DNA of 64,000 bases from Altererythrobacter sp. C41 (GTDB lineage: Bacteria; Pseudomonadota; Alphaproteobacteria; Sphingomonadales; Sphingomonadaceae). How positions within the stretch are numbered: position 1 is the stretch's first letter; every line of letters starts with the position of its first letter. The position numbers and the translations under genes were made by a program. The notes beneath the pieces are model-generated. The model ran no database searches. It was not told the origin of the DNA and worked only from the letters and a program-made list of their open reading frames with translations. The stretch is from the NCBI RefSeq assembly GCF_016803135.1, contig NZ_JAEVFE010000004.1, positions 136,501 through 200,500 of the forward strand, given 5' to 3'. Shown here one piece after another: positions 20,734 through 29,701 of the stretch.

Positions 20734-21375
20734 ATGGATCCCGTCATGACGGACGCGCGCCAGCGCCTGATCGAACTGGCCCGGGAGCGTGGGGCGAGCC
20801 TTGCCGGGCTGTCGCAGCTCATCGGTCGTAACCCCACGTATCTTCAGCAATTTGTCCGCAAGGGAAGCCCGCGGAAGCTGGAGGAGGAGGATCGGCGGAC
20901 GCTTGCCGAGTTCTTCGGCGTCGCCGAATCGGAGCTTGGCGCACCGGCGGATAAATCCTATGCCGGTCCGCTGGTGGATTGGGTCGAGGTGCCGCGCCTT
21001 TCGCTCGACGCCTCCGCAGGGCCGGGGGCGCTCGGCGCGCAGGAAATTCCCTTCGACACCTTCCGTTTCTCGCCCCGCTGGCTGCGCGAAATGGGGCTCG
21101 AGGGTGCCGACCTTACCGCGATCCGGGTCGAGGGCGATTCGATGGAGCCGGACCTGCGCAGCGGCGACGAGATCTTCGTCGACCGCAACAAGCGCGGGCA
21201 CGAGGGCATCCATGTGGTCCGCATCGGGGACGCGCTCCACGTCAAGCAGCTCCAGGTCAGCGCCCCGGGCCGCATCGCCCTCATCAGTCTGAACAAGGCC
21301 TACGCCCCGATCGACCTCGCCCGCGACGAAGTCGAGGTGATCGGCCGCGTGGTGTGGAAAGGCGGGCGGGTCTGA
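20734..21375 (+). CDS. LexA-like transcriptional repressor with S24 peptidase domain
   Basis: The 213-residue protein joins an N-terminal helix-turn-helix (about 20-62, ASLAGLSQLIGRNPTYLQQFV) to a C-terminal S24 domain. The nucleophile Ser136 sits in VEGDSMEPDL and the general-base Lys171 in LHVKQL. A candidate Ala-Gly cleavage site is at 95-96, before the S24 core, as in LexA and phage CI. It is not LexA itself: the HTH is XRE-like rather than winged. The ATG at 20734 or a second at 20746 could start it, and neither has a strong ribosome binding site. The SOS box and operator repeats upstream suggest control by DNA damage or by itself. Confidence 0.85.
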   Translation: MDPVMTDARQRLIELARERGASLAGLSQLIGRNPTYLQQFVRKGSPRKLEEEDRRTLAEFFGVAESELGAPADKSYAGPLVDWVEVPRLSLDASAGPGALGAQEIPFDTFRFSPRWLREMGLEGADLTAIRVEGDSMEPDLRSGDEIFVDRNKRGHEGIHVVRIGDALHVKQLQVSAPGRIALISLNKAYAPIDLARDEVEVIGRVVWKGGRV

Positions 21376-21526
21376 GCCTGCCCCGACCCCTTCCGCAAGC
21401 GGGAGGGGAACGAGGAATCGTAGCGATAGCGGAGATGACCGAAGGCCACCTGCCGAACCGTAGGTGAGGCTAGTCGCAGCGGGGTGGGCGCTTGCAACGT
21501 GCGGGTATCTTGGCCATCTCCCCACC

Positions 21527-22192
21527 ATGACCGAAGCTCCCCAGCCCCCGATGCGCGCCGCGATCATGCCGGTGACCCCGCTGCAGCAGAACTGCTCGCT
21601 GATCTGGTGCACGAAGACGATGCGGGGCGCGCTGGTCGACCCCGGCGGCGATCTCGACAAGCTCAAGGCTGGCGTCGCCAAGGCGGGGGTGACGCTGGAA
21701 AAGCTGCTCGTCACCCACGGCCATCTCGACCACTGCGGGCAGGCCGGCGTGCTGGCCGAGGAACTCGGCCTGCCGATCGAGGGTCCGCACGAGGAGGACC
21801 GGTTCTGGATTTCGCGCCTCGACGACGACGGGCGCGAATGGGGCATGGCCGCGCGCAGCTTCGAGCCCGACCGCTGGCTGGAGGATGGCGACACGGTAAC
21901 CGTCGGCGAGCTCACGCTCGAGGTCATCCATTGCCCCGGTCACACGCCCGGCCACGTCGTGTTCTTTCACCGTCCGAGCAAGTTCGCGATCGTCGGAGAC
22001 GTGCTGTTCCAGGGCTCGATCGGCCGCACGGACTTCCCGCGCGGCAACCACCAGGACCTGATCGACGCGATCACCCGGAAGCTCTGGCCGCTCGGCGAGG
22101 ACGTGACCTTCATCCCCGGCCACGGCCCGACCAGCACCTTCGGCCACGAGCGCAAGACCAACGCCTTCGTCAGCGACTACGCGCTGTCGTAG
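21527..22192 (+). CDS. MBL-fold metallo-hydrolase (glyoxalase II-like)
   Basis: This 221-residue cytoplasmic hydrolase has the binuclear metal motif HGHLDH (His64 to His69 in THGHLDHCG), a further His in CPGHTPGHVV, Asp in AIVGDVLFQG, and His in IPGHGPTS. The YcbL-type glyoxalase II-like group fits its short length, lacking the C-terminal glutathione-binding domain. The substrate, a thioester or another small ester, is not known. The ATG at 21527 is preferred because the family starts with a short leader before IMPVTPLQQNC; a start at 21464 would add 21 residues unlike it. Confidence 0.9.
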   Translation: MTEAPQPPMRAAIMPVTPLQQNCSLIWCTKTMRGALVDPGGDLDKLKAGVAKAGVTLEKLLVTHGHLDHCGQAGVLAEELGLPIEGPHEEDRFWISRLDDDGREWGMAARSFEPDRWLEDGDTVTVGELTLEVIHCPGHTPGHVVFFHRPSKFAIVGDVLFQGSIGRTDFPRGNHQDLIDAITRKLWPLGEDVTFIPGHGPTSTFGHERKTNAFVSDYALS

Positions 22193-22212
22193 CGGCGATC
22201 GGAGCGTCTGCT

Positions 22213-22348
22213 CTCTCCCCTTCAGGGGAGAGATACGCAGGCTTGCGAGCTTGCTCGCTAGCCGGAGTTGAGAGGGGGATGAGGTAACTCGGGCCGGGAA
22301 TGTCTCGCCACTTCCCTCTCCCAACCCTCTCACCTGAAGGGGAGAGGG
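22213..22348. repeat. REP-like palindrome pair in a convergent gap
   Basis: Palindromes CTCTCCCC-TTCA-GGGGAGAG (22213-22232) and CCCTCTCACC-TGAA-GGGGAGAGGG (22325-22348) bound the 180-base gap between the converging MBL and MAPEG genes. They are the same family as the pair at 1762-1876 in the atp operon. Here they could act as a bidirectional transcript end. Confidence 0.8.
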
Positions 22349-22372
22349 CTATTCGTTTGAGCATGGTTGCCC

Positions 22373-22765
22373 TCAGATCACCCGCAGCACTGCGCCCACC
22401 GCCACGCCGGCGAGGAAGAGCTGCGTCGCCAGAGTTACCAGCGCTCCGATCATACGCCCGATCTGCGCCTTGCCGCCGTCCATTCCAAAGCCATGCGCCA
22501 CCCGGCCCAGGATGAAGGCGCCGGCGACATAAGCCAGCCAGGTCTCGCCGATCCCGGCGATCTCCAGCGCTGCGATCAGGACCAGCACGATCGGCACGTT
22601 CTCCGCGAAGTTGAGCTGTGCCCGCATCCGGCGCTGCAGCGCTTCGTTCCCTCCGTCGCCCACGCTGATCCCGTGCGCGCGGCGCAGGGCGCCGACCCGC
22701 AGCGAGAGCCAGAGGTTGACGATCGCCGCAGCGGCGGCCGCAGTCAGTGTGACGGCAAGTATCAT
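22373..22765 (-). CDS. MAPEG family membrane protein
   Basis: The 130-residue protein has four hydrophobic segments and the MAPEG pattern: an N-terminal helix followed by LWLSLRVGALRRAHGISVGDGGNEALQRRMRAQLNFAENVP is the visible core (residues about 20-58). Eukaryotic members are microsomal glutathione transferases; bacterial relatives are mostly uncharacterised. The ATG at 22765 gives the first membrane helix directly after Met. It is monocistronic and convergent with the MBL-hydrolase gene. Confidence 0.88.
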   Translation of the reverse strand: MILAVTLTAAAAAAIVNLWLSLRVGALRRAHGISVGDGGNEALQRRMRAQLNFAENVPIVLVLIAALEIAGIGETWLAYVAGAFILGRVAHGFGMDGGKAQIGRMIGALVTLATQLFLAGVAVGAVLRVI

Positions 22766-22817
22766 GCAGGTTTCCCTTTCCCCGAGAACGTCATGTGCTA
22801 GGGACAGGTCGCACGGC

Positions 22818-22845
22818 TTGCAACGGCGGAAATATGCGCTATAGG
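22818..22845 (+). promoter_or_regulatory. putative promoter of the rpmF-plsX-fabH operon
   Basis: TTGCAA (22818-22823) and TATAGG (22840-22845) are 16 bases apart in the gap before rpmF. Transcription from here would give a leader of about 105 bases that can fold through GGTCC and GGACC arms (about 22877-22914) ahead of the L32 start codon. This is a reading by eye. Confidence 0.35.
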
Positions 22846-22956
22846 GCGCGCCTTCCCGCCATGGTCGGGTCCACTGCCAGGCGCGCACTTGTGCGTTGCC
22901 GGACCTTCGCCTAGAGCGGCGCGCAACACACGGATTTTACTGGAACAGGTGCCGCA

Positions 22957-23136
22957 ATGGCTGTCCCCAAGAGAAAAGTATCGCCCCATCGCCGCGGCAA
23001 CCGCCGTGCGCACGATTCGCTGAAGGTCGAGGCATTCCACGAATGCTCGAACTGCGGCGAGCTGAAGCGTCCGCACAACCTCTGCACGCACTGCGGGCAC
23101 TACAACGGCCGCGAAGTCATCGCCGTCGGCCTCTGA
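22957..23136 (+). CDS. rpmF: 50S ribosomal protein L32
   Basis: The 59-residue protein begins [20 protein letters not shown], the L32 signature, and keeps the zinc ribbon cysteines 30, 33, 43 and 46 (CSNC and CTHC). It is a structural component of the large ribosomal subunit. It heads the conserved alphaproteobacterial order rpmF-plsX-fabH-ihfA-merR, coupling ribosome and fatty-acid synthesis. It lies 22 bases upstream of plsX. Confidence 0.98.
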   Translation: MAVPKRKVSPHRRGNRRAHDSLKVEAFHECSNCGELKRPHNLCTHCGHYNGREVIAVGL

Positions 23137-23158
23137 CGGCCGAAGTTCGGAGAGCGCT

Positions 23159-24217
23159 ATGAGTTTGCCGCGTATCGCCGTCGACGCGATGGGCGGCGAT
23201 GAAGGCGTGCGCGTGATGGTCGAAGGTGCCGCGCTCGCGCGCCGGCGCCACGACCAGTTCAAGTTCCTCCTCGTTGGCGACGAGAAGCGGATCGCCGCCG
23301 CGCTCGACACGCACCCGGGCATGCGCGGCGCGTCCGAGATCCTCCATTGCGAGGATGTCGTCGGCGGCGACGAGAAGCCGACCCAGGCCCTCCGCCGGGC
23401 CAAGACCACCTCGATGGGCCTCGCGGTCAACGCCGTGAAGCAGGGCGAAGCCGGCGCCGCGGTCAGCGCGGGCAACACCGGCGCGCTGATGGCGATGAGC
23501 AAGCTCGCGCTGCGCACGCTGCCCGGCATCGACCGCCCGGCGCTCGCCGCGCTCATGCCCACGCTCGGCGACAACGACGTCATCATGCTCGACCTCGGCG
23601 CCAATACCGAGGCGGATGCGCGCAACCTCGTGCAGTTCGCGATCATGGGCGCCGCCTATTCGCGCATCGTCACGGGTCTGGCCGAACCGCGCGTGCGGCT
23701 GCTCAATATCGGCACCGAAGAGACCAAGGGCACCGACGCCCTGCGCGTCGCGGCGGCCCAGCTTCAGACCGCGACCGGCCTCGCACTCTCGTTCGACGGC
23801 TTCGTCGAAAGTGACAAGATCAACCGCGGCGAAGTCGACGTGGTCGTCACCGACGGCTTTTCCGGCAACATCGCATTGAAGGCGATCGAGGGTGCGGCGC
23901 GCTTCGTCACCGACCTGCTGCGCAATGCCTTCACCAGTTCGCTGCGCTCCAAGATCGGGTTCCTCGTCTCGCGTCCGGCGACCGAGCTGCTGCGCCACCA
24001 TCTCGATCCGAACAACCACAACGGCGCGGTCTTTCTCGGCCTCAACGGCGTGGTGGTGAAGAGCCACGGCAGCGCCAGCGCAGCCGGGGTCGCCAACGCG
24101 GTCGCCGTCGCCGCGCGCCTGCTGGAGGAAGACCTGACCCACCGGATCAGCGCCGATCTCGCCGCGCTCGGCGAAGCGCGCCTGCGCGTCACCAATGGCA
24201 ACGGAGGGGCGAAATGA
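23159..24217 (+). CDS. plsX: phosphate acyltransferase
   Basis: PlsX converts acyl-ACP and phosphate to acyl phosphate, the donor for PlsY in phospholipid synthesis; it acts at the inner face of the membrane. The 352-residue protein has [12 protein letters not shown] at the N-terminus, [10 protein letters not shown] near residue 102, and [14 protein letters not shown] near residue 230. Length and motifs are standard. It overlaps fabH by four bases (ATGA), so both are translated together. Confidence 0.97.
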   Translation: MSLPRIAVDAMGGDEGVRVMVEGAALARRRHDQFKFLLVGDEKRIAAALDTHPGMRGASEILHCEDVVGGDEKPTQALRRAKTTSMGLAVNAVKQGEAGAAVSAGNTGALMAMSKLALRTLPGIDRPALAALMPTLGDNDVIMLDLGANTEADARNLVQFAIMGAAYSRIVTGLAEPRVRLLNIGTEETKGTDALRVAAAQLQTATGLALSFDGFVESDKINRGEVDVVVTDGFSGNIALKAIEGAARFVTDLLRNAFTSSLRSKIGFLVSRPATELLRHHLDPNNHNGAVFLGLNGVVVKSHGSASAAGVANAVAVAARLLEEDLTHRISADLAALGEARLRVTNGNGGAK

Positions 24218-25179
24218 TCCGCTCGGTCGTCCGCGGCAGCGGCTCGGCGCTTCCGCGCCGCGTGGTCACCAATGCCGAGCTCGCGGAGCGCGTCGATACC
24301 AGCGACGAGTGGATCGTCGAGCGCACCGGCATCCGCCAGCGCTATATCGCCGAGGACGACGAAACGACCTCCTCGCTCGCCATCGATGCTTCGCGCAAGG
24401 CGCTCGAGGCCGCGGGGCTCGAGGCGAAGGACATCGACCTGATCGTGCTGGCGACCGCCACGCCCGATCAGACGTTCCCCGCCACCGCCACCCTCGTCCA
24501 GCACGCGCTGGGCTGCAACGGCGGTATCGCGTTCGACGTGGCGGCCGTCTGCTCTGGGTTCCTCTACGCGCTCGCGAGCGCCGATTCGATGCTGCGCACC
24601 GGTATGGCGAAGCGCGCGCTGGTGATCGGCTCGGAGACGTTCAGCCGGATTCTCGACTGGGAGGACCGCACCACCTGCGTGCTGTTCGGCGACGGGGCCG
24701 GGGCGATCGTGCTCGAGGTGCAGGACGTTGCCGAGGACGGGCCGGGCGTGCTTGCCAGCAAGCTCCACGCCGACGGCGCGCATAACGAGCTGCTCTATGT
24801 CGACGGCGGCCCCTCGACCACGCAGACGGTCGGCAAGCTGCGCATGAAGGGCCGCGAGGTGTTCCGCCACGCGGTGGTCAATCTCGCCGCAGTGCTGGAG
24901 GAGACCCTCGCCGAGGCCGGGTTCACGCCCGACGACATCGACTGGGTCGTGCCGCACCAGGCCAACGCCCGCATCCTCGACGCGACCGCGCGCAAGCTCG
25001 GGCTGCCGGCAGAGAAGGTGATCGTGACGGTCGATCGGCATGCGAACACTTCGGCCGCCTCGGTGCCGCTGGCGTTTGACGCCGGCGTGCGCGACGGGCG
25101 AATCAAGCCGGGCGACCTGGTGATGTTCGAGGCGATGGGCGGCGGCTTCACCTGGGGCGCGAGCCTCGTGCGGCTGTGA
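24214..25179 (+). CDS. fabH: 3-oxoacyl-ACP synthase III
   Basis: FabH starts fatty-acid elongation by condensing acetyl-CoA (or a branched primer) with malonyl-ACP. The 321-residue protein has the catalytic Cys113 in [11 protein letters not shown], the His in [11 protein letters not shown], and the Asn in [10 protein letters not shown]. The C-terminal [16 protein letters not shown] is present. It overlaps plsX by four bases. ihfA follows after an 85-base gap that can hold its own promoter. Confidence 0.97.
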   Translation: MIRSVVRGSGSALPRRVVTNAELAERVDTSDEWIVERTGIRQRYIAEDDETTSSLAIDASRKALEAAGLEAKDIDLIVLATATPDQTFPATATLVQHALGCNGGIAFDVAAVCSGFLYALASADSMLRTGMAKRALVIGSETFSRILDWEDRTTCVLFGDGAGAIVLEVQDVAEDGPGVLASKLHADGAHNELLYVDGGPSTTQTVGKLRMKGREVFRHAVVNLAAVLEETLAEAGFTPDDIDWVVPHQANARILDATARKLGLPAEKVIVTVDRHANTSAASVPLAFDAGVRDGRIKPGDLVMFEAMGGGFTWGASLVRL

Positions 25180-25264
25180 CCGGGCAGACATTGCGGAGCC
25201 GGGCGACAATCGTTAAGGTCCGGACACTTATCCTAAGTCGGGTCGCGATTGAGGAGAAAGGCGC

Positions 25265-25564
25265 ATGATGCGTTCTGTGGGCACGCTGACTCGCGCGGAT
25301 CTTGCGGAAACCATCAACCGCAAGATGGGTCTGTCGCGGGCGGAGTCGCTCGATATGGTCGAGGCGATCCTCGCGCATATGTGCGGGGCGATGGCCGACG
25401 GCCAGAATGTGAAGATCTCCGGGTTCGGCAGCTTCGTGCTGCGCGACAAGAAGGAACGCGTCGGCCGCAATCCCAAGACCGGCGTCGAAGTGCCGATCAC
25501 GCCGCGCCGCGTGATCACCTTCCGCGCCAGCCAGCTCCTCAAGGACCGGATCGCGAGAGGCTGA
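25265..25564 (+). CDS. ihfA: integration host factor subunit alpha
   Basis: IHF-alpha pairs with IHF-beta to bend DNA in transcription, replication and recombination. The 99-residue protein has the HU/IHF fold: [43 protein letters not shown] (the DNA-arm region is within this stretch) and [12 protein letters not shown]. The ribosome binding site GAGGAGAAAGG is strong. The gene starts with two Met codons, and either could be used. It is followed by a MerR gene after four bases. Confidence 0.96.
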   Translation: MMRSVGTLTRADLAETINRKMGLSRAESLDMVEAILAHMCGAMADGQNVKISGFGSFVLRDKKERVGRNPKTGVEVPITPRRVITFRASQLLKDRIARG

Positions 25565-25568
25565 GACG

Positions 25569-25943
25569 ATGGTGACCGAATTCGACGATGGCAAGGAGCA
25601 GGGCGCCCTGAGAACCATCGGCGAGGTCAGCCAGGCGCTCGGCATCAAGCCGCACGTGCTGCGATACTGGGAGCAGCAGTTCCCGATGCTCCAGCCACTG
25701 AAGCGCAGCGGCGGCCGCCGCTATTACCGCGCGGGCGATATCGCGCTGGTCGAACGCATCGACCGGCTGGTCAACCGCGAAGGCTACACCCTGAAAGGCG
25801 CCCTGGCGGCGTTGAAGGGGGGCGAGGCATCAGCGAAGCCTGAATCTCCGCCGCAGAACGCCGGCGGGGCCGACGTTCCCGCCGACGTGCTCCCTCGCCT
25901 CAAAGCCATCCGCGAGAAACTGGCAAACGCGCTCGCGGCCTGA
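25569..25943 (+). CDS. MerR family transcriptional regulator
   Basis: This 124-residue regulator has an N-terminal MerR winged helix (IGEVSQALGIKPHVLRYWE, then RSGGRRYYRAGDIALVERI). A flexible Pro-rich linker and a short C-terminal helix follow, with no metal-binding cysteine. The form MLQPLKRSGGRRYYR is typical of the MerR protein placed directly after ihfA in many alphaproteobacteria, where no effector is known to me. It lies four bases from ihfA and is probably cotranscribed with it. The C-terminal part is too short to dimerise by the long helix seen in classic MerR. Confidence 0.92.
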   Translation: MVTEFDDGKEQGALRTIGEVSQALGIKPHVLRYWEQQFPMLQPLKRSGGRRYYRAGDIALVERIDRLVNREGYTLKGALAALKGGEASAKPESPPQNAGGADVPADVLPRLKAIREKLANALAA

Positions 25944-25965
25944 GGGGCGGGCGCCCAGCCCCCGT

Positions 25966-26222
25966 CGTCATCCCAGCGAAAGCTGGGATCTGGTGCAGCA
26001 CCGTCCGACCTGGTGGAGGGCGATCCCAGCTTTCGCTGGGATGACGGGAGTCGATGGGTGGGGCTGTGAAGCGACGGAGGGCCCGCCCGAAGATCGGGCG
26101 CCAGCAAGAGGATCGGCCACCCACATCCCCTCCTCGTCATCCCCGCGGAGGCGGGGATCCAGCTAAGCTGTCCTTCTGGTCTGCTACATCAGCTAGGCCT
26201 CTGCCTTCGCAGGGGCGACGGC
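25966..26222. repeat. cluster of palindromic repeats filling a gene-free stretch
   Basis: The 304-base gap 25944-26247 has no gene. It holds two mirror-image palindromes (25966-25990 and 26022-26047, CGTCATCCCAGCGAAAGCTGGGATC and its inverse form), a GTCATCCCCGCGGAGGCGGGGAT palindrome (26135-26160), and a shorter CTGCCTTCGCAGGGGCGACG unit (about 26199-26222). No tRNA and no open frame with credible codon use is seen. It separates the convergent MerR and smc genes. Confidence 0.85.
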
Positions 26223-26247
26223 TGGGTAAGTGATCGCTGAGGAGGAT

Positions 26248-29200
26248 CTACTCTGCCGCCAGCAATTCTTCCGCGCCGCCGAGGTCCACGCTGACCAGGC
26301 GGCTCACACCCTTCTCGATCATGGTCACGCCGAACAGGCGGTGCATGCGGCTCATGGTCACCGCGTTGTGGGTGACGATCAGGTAGCGGGTGGCGGTTTC
26401 CTTCACCATCGCGTCGAGCAGGTCGCAGAAGCGGTCGATGTTGGCGTCGTCGAGCGGCGCGTCGACCTCGTCGAGCACGCAGATCGGGGCGGGGTTGGTC
26501 AGGAACAGCGCGAAGATCAGCGCGATCGCAGTCAGCGCCTGCTCGCCTCCGGAAAGCAGGGTGAGCGACTGCAACCGCTTGCCCGGCGGCTGGGCGTAGA
26601 TCTCGAGGCCCGCCTCCAGAGGATCGTCGCTGTCGACCAGCGCGAGGTGCGCCTGCCCGCCCTCGAACAGCCGGGTGAACAAGCGGCGGAAGTGGGTGTC
26701 GACCTGCTCGAACGCGGCGCGCAGCCGCTCGCGGCCCTCGCGGTTGAGATTGCCGATCGAGCCGCGCAGGCGATTGACCGCTTCGGCCAGTTCGGCCTGC
26801 TCGGCGGCGCTGTTGCCGTGTTCGTCCTCGATCCGCGCGAGTTCGTCGGCGGCGACGAGGTTGACCGGCCCAATCCGCTCGCGACTGGCGACGAGGCGGT
26901 CCATTTCCTCCGATTCCGCCGCGGAATCCGCAACAGCGTCCTCATCGAACTCGAACCGCCCGGCGAGCAGCGGCGGCGGGCACTGGAAACGTTCACCCGA
27001 TATGCGGGCCATCTCGCCGCGCCGGGCTTCCTCGTTCTCCGCGCGTGCGGCAAGACCGGCACGGGTCTCGCGTGCGGTGGCAAGCGCCTCGTTGGTTTCG
27101 GCGAAGGCGCGGTCGGCGGCGTCGGAGGCGCTCTGCGCCCCGGCGACCGCCGCCTCCGCTTCGGCGAGCGCCGTTCCGAGCCGTTCGCGCACCGCATCGC
27201 CCTGCTCGATCTCGCGCATCAGCCCCTCGGGCTTGGCTGCGACGACCGCGCGCTCCTCGGCGATCTCCTCGAACCGCCGCTCCATGCCGGAAAGACGCTG
27301 CGCCGCCTCACCCGAACGGGCCTGCCAGTTGGCCATATCGCTGCGCTGCGCCGCCGCCCGCTCGCGCGCCACGGCGAGTCCCTGGTCGTGCGCGGCGAGC
27401 TCGGCCGCGGCGGCCTGCTGCGCCGATTTCGCCGCCTCGTTCTTCGCCTGGGCGGCTTCCAGCGTGGCGCGGCCGGTGGCGGGGTCGGGGAGCGCGGCCT
27501 TGCGCTCCTTCGCGGCATTCACCTCCGCTTCGGCCTGCGTGCGCTGCTCGGCCAGTTCCCCTGCCGCTTCGTCGAGCTCGGCGAGACGCGCCGCGAGCCG
27601 CTCGCGCGCCGCTTCGGCCTGATCGAGGGTGCGCAGGGCCTGCCGCTCGGTGTCGCTCGCCGCGGCGATTCCGCGTTCGGCGGCAACCAGCGCGCGCTGG
27701 AGCTCCGCCAGTTCCTCCTGCGCCGCCGCCTGCGCGGCCTCGGCGGTTTCGACTGCCGAACGCAGTGCGGGCAGTTCGCCCTCGAGCTCGGCGAAACGGT
27801 TCTCCGCCTCCAGCCGCGCCGCTTCCGCCGCACCTTCGCCGCGCGCGACGAAGCCGTCCCACCGCCGCAAGTGGCCGCCGGTCGTCACCAGCCATTCGCC
27901 GGGGCCGAGCGCGCGCCCGTCATCGGCTTCCGCGACGTGCACCAGCGCGAGCCGTGCAGCGAGTTCGGGCGGACAATCGGGCACATGCGCGGCGAGGCTG
28001 TCCGGCACCGGCGCGGGCGCCGCCCCGCCTGTCCAGAACCGCCCGTCGCCGTCGGCCGCGCCCAGCGGCGCCTTGGCATCGCGCCCGAGAACCGCCGCCA
28101 GCGCGCGTTCGTAGCCTTTCGCCGCGCGCACCTTGTCGAGCGCCGCGGGCCGCCCCTTGCGGCCGGCCATCTGCCGCTCGCGCGCCTCGCGGTCGCGCTT
28201 GAGCGCGCTCCATTCGCGCTCGACGCCCGCAAGCTCGGCGCGCGCGGAGGCGAGGGCGCTCGCCGCCTCGTCCCGCGCGGCCTGGAGCGCATCCTTGCGG
28301 GCGCGCTCGCTCTCCAGCTCCTCGCGCAGCCGCCCCAGTTCGCGCGCCGCGTCCTCGGCGGCGGCCTTGGCCTCGGCGACGGCGATATCGGGATCGCCCG
28401 CCTCCGACAGCGCGCGGCGGGTTTCCTCCTGCCGCCGCGCCTCGCCGTCCAGCCGCGCGAGCCGTGCCTCGGCCTGTTCGATCGCGGCTTCGGCCACGCG
28501 CCATTCGGCTTCGACCCCGGCGTGATCCGCGGTCGCCTTGGCCAGCGCCAGTTCGGCGGCGCGGCCGGCGCGCTCGCTGTTCTCCAGCCGGGAGACGAGG
28601 GCGGGGCGCTGCGCCTCGTCCTCGGCCAGCGCCTTCGCGTTTGCCTCCAGCTCCTTCTCCAGACGCGCGAGCGCCTCGGCGGCGTCGCGGGTCAGCCGGT
28701 CGGCCTCGCTGCGGTCCTCCTCCAGCCGCGCCTTCTGGCGGTCGAGATCGGACAACCGTTGCTCGGCCGCTTCGAGCTGGCTGGTCAGCGCCGCCATCCG
28801 GTGGCCGTGCGCGCTCGAATCGTCGCGCCGGTCGGCAAGTTCGTCGCGCGCCTCCGCCAGCGCCTTTGCGGCTTCATGCTGCGCCTTCTGCGCCGCATCC
28901 GCCGCGTCCTTGGACGCTGCGACCCGCTCCTCGGCCGCCTTGGCCTCGGCGCGTGCCGCCTCCGCGGCCGCCGCAGCGTCACGCCAGCGCGCGAACAGCA
29001 GCCGCGCCTCGGCCACGCGGATCTCGTCGGACAGCTTGGTATAGCGCTCGGCCTGCTTGGCTTGCCGCCGCAGCGAGGCGATCTGCGAGTCGAGCCCCGC
29101 CATCAGGTCTTCCAGCCGCGCGAGATTGGCTTCGGTCTGCCGCAGCTTGCTCTCGGCATCGCGCCGGCGGACGTGGAGACCGGCGATGCCCGCCGCTTCC

Positions 29201-29667
29201 TCCAGCATCTGGCGCCGCTCGGTCGGCTTGGCGGCGATCACCTGCGCGATCTTGCCCTGGCTGACGAGCGCCGGGCTATGCGCGCCGGTTGCGGCATCGG
29301 CGAACGTGAGCGAGACGTCCTTCGCCCGCACGTCGCGTCCGTTGAGGCGGTAGGCGCTGCCCGCCCCGCGCTCGATCCGGCGCAGAACTTCCAGCTCGCC
29401 CCCGTCGTCGGCCTCGGCCTGGAGCACCACTTCGGCGAAGTCGCGCGGCGGGCGACTGGCGGTGCCGGCGAAGATCACGTCCTCCATCCCGCCCGAACGC
29501 ATGGACTTGGGCGAGTTCTCGCCCATGACCCAGCGGATCGCTTCGAGCAAGTTGGACTTGCCGCAGCCGTTGGGGCCGACCACCCCGGTCAGGCCGGGCT
29601 CGATGCTCAGGGTCGCAGGCTCGACGAAGCTCTTGAAACCGCTGAGCTTGAGCCGCCTGATCTGCAT
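26248..29667 (-). CDS. smc: chromosome segregation protein SMC
   Basis: SMC forms the core ring of the condensin-type complex with ScpA and ScpB that organises the chromosome. The 1139-residue protein has Walker A GPNGCGKS at 31-38 in the N-terminal head, long coiled-coil arms rich in Ala, Glu and Arg, a glycine-containing hinge near residues 520-620, and the C-terminal head with LLSGGEQAL and the Walker B region VLDEVDAPLDD. scpA and scpB are not nearby. It lies downstream of the two dsbA-like genes on the same strand, a conserved sphingomonad neighbourhood. Confidence 0.98.
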   Translation of the reverse strand: MQIRRLKLSGFKSFVEPATLSIEPGLTGVVGPNGCGKSNLLEAIRWVMGENSPKSMRSGGMEDVIFAGTASRPPRDFAEVVLQAEADDGGELEVLRRIERGAGSAYRLNGRDVRAKDVSLTFADAATGAHSPALVSQGKIAQVIAAKPTERRQMLEEAAGIAGLHVRRRDAESKLRQTEANLARLEDLMAGLDSQIASLRRQAKQAERYTKLSDEIRVAEARLLFARWRDAAAAAEAARAEAKAAEERVAASKDAADAAQKAQHEAAKALAEARDELADRRDDSSAHGHRMAALTSQLEAAEQRLSDLDRQKARLEEDRSEADRLTRDAAEALARLEKELEANAKALAEDEAQRPALVSRLENSERAGRAAELALAKATADHAGVEAEWRVAEAAIEQAEARLARLDGEARRQEETRRALSEAGDPDIAVAEAKAAAEDAARELGRLREELESERARKDALQAARDEAASALASARAELAGVEREWSALKRDREARERQMAGRKGRPAALDKVRAAKGYERALAAVLGRDAKAPLGAADGDGRFWTGGAAPAPVPDSLAAHVPDCPPELAARLALVHVAEADDGRALGPGEWLVTTGGHLRRWDGFVARGEGAAEAARLEAENRFAELEGELPALRSAVETAEAAQAAAQEELAELQRALVAAERGIAAASDTERQALRTLDQAEAARERLAARLAELDEAAGELAEQRTQAEAEVNAAKERKAALPDPATGRATLEAAQAKNEAAKSAQQAAAAELAAHDQGLAVARERAAAQRSDMANWQARSGEAAQRLSGMERRFEEIAEERAVVAAKPEGLMREIEQGDAVRERLGTALAEAEAAVAGAQSASDAADRAFAETNEALATARETRAGLAARAENEEARRGEMARISGERFQCPPPLLAGRFEFDEDAVADSAAESEEMDRLVASRERIGPVNLVAADELARIEDEHGNSAAEQAELAEAVNRLRGSIGNLNREGRERLRAAFEQVDTHFRRLFTRLFEGGQAHLALVDSDDPLEAGLEIYAQPPGKRLQSLTLLSGGEQALTAIALIFALFLTNPAPICVLDEVDAPLDDANIDRFCDLLDAMVKETATRYLIVTHNAVTMSRMHRLFGVTMIEKGVSRLVSVDLGGAEELLAAE

Positions 29668-29701
29668 CGCCGCTTGCCGAGCCCCCCTCCCGCTCGGCGC
29701 C

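Noticed and set aside
20418-21375. Interpreting the S24 repressor region as a prophage edge
   Set aside because: No integrase, structural or att-like sequence is near, base composition is like the neighbours, and housekeeping genes flank both sides.
21376-21410. CCCCTTCCGC-AA-GCGGGAGGGG hairpin after the S24 gene as a terminator
   Set aside because: One mismatch and no T-run; looks more like a degenerate repeat palindrome.
25944-26247. Possible CRISPR array or tRNA in the repeat-rich gap
   Set aside because: The repeats are palindromic, few, unevenly spaced and in both orientations. No constant spacer length, no cas gene and no cloverleaf.
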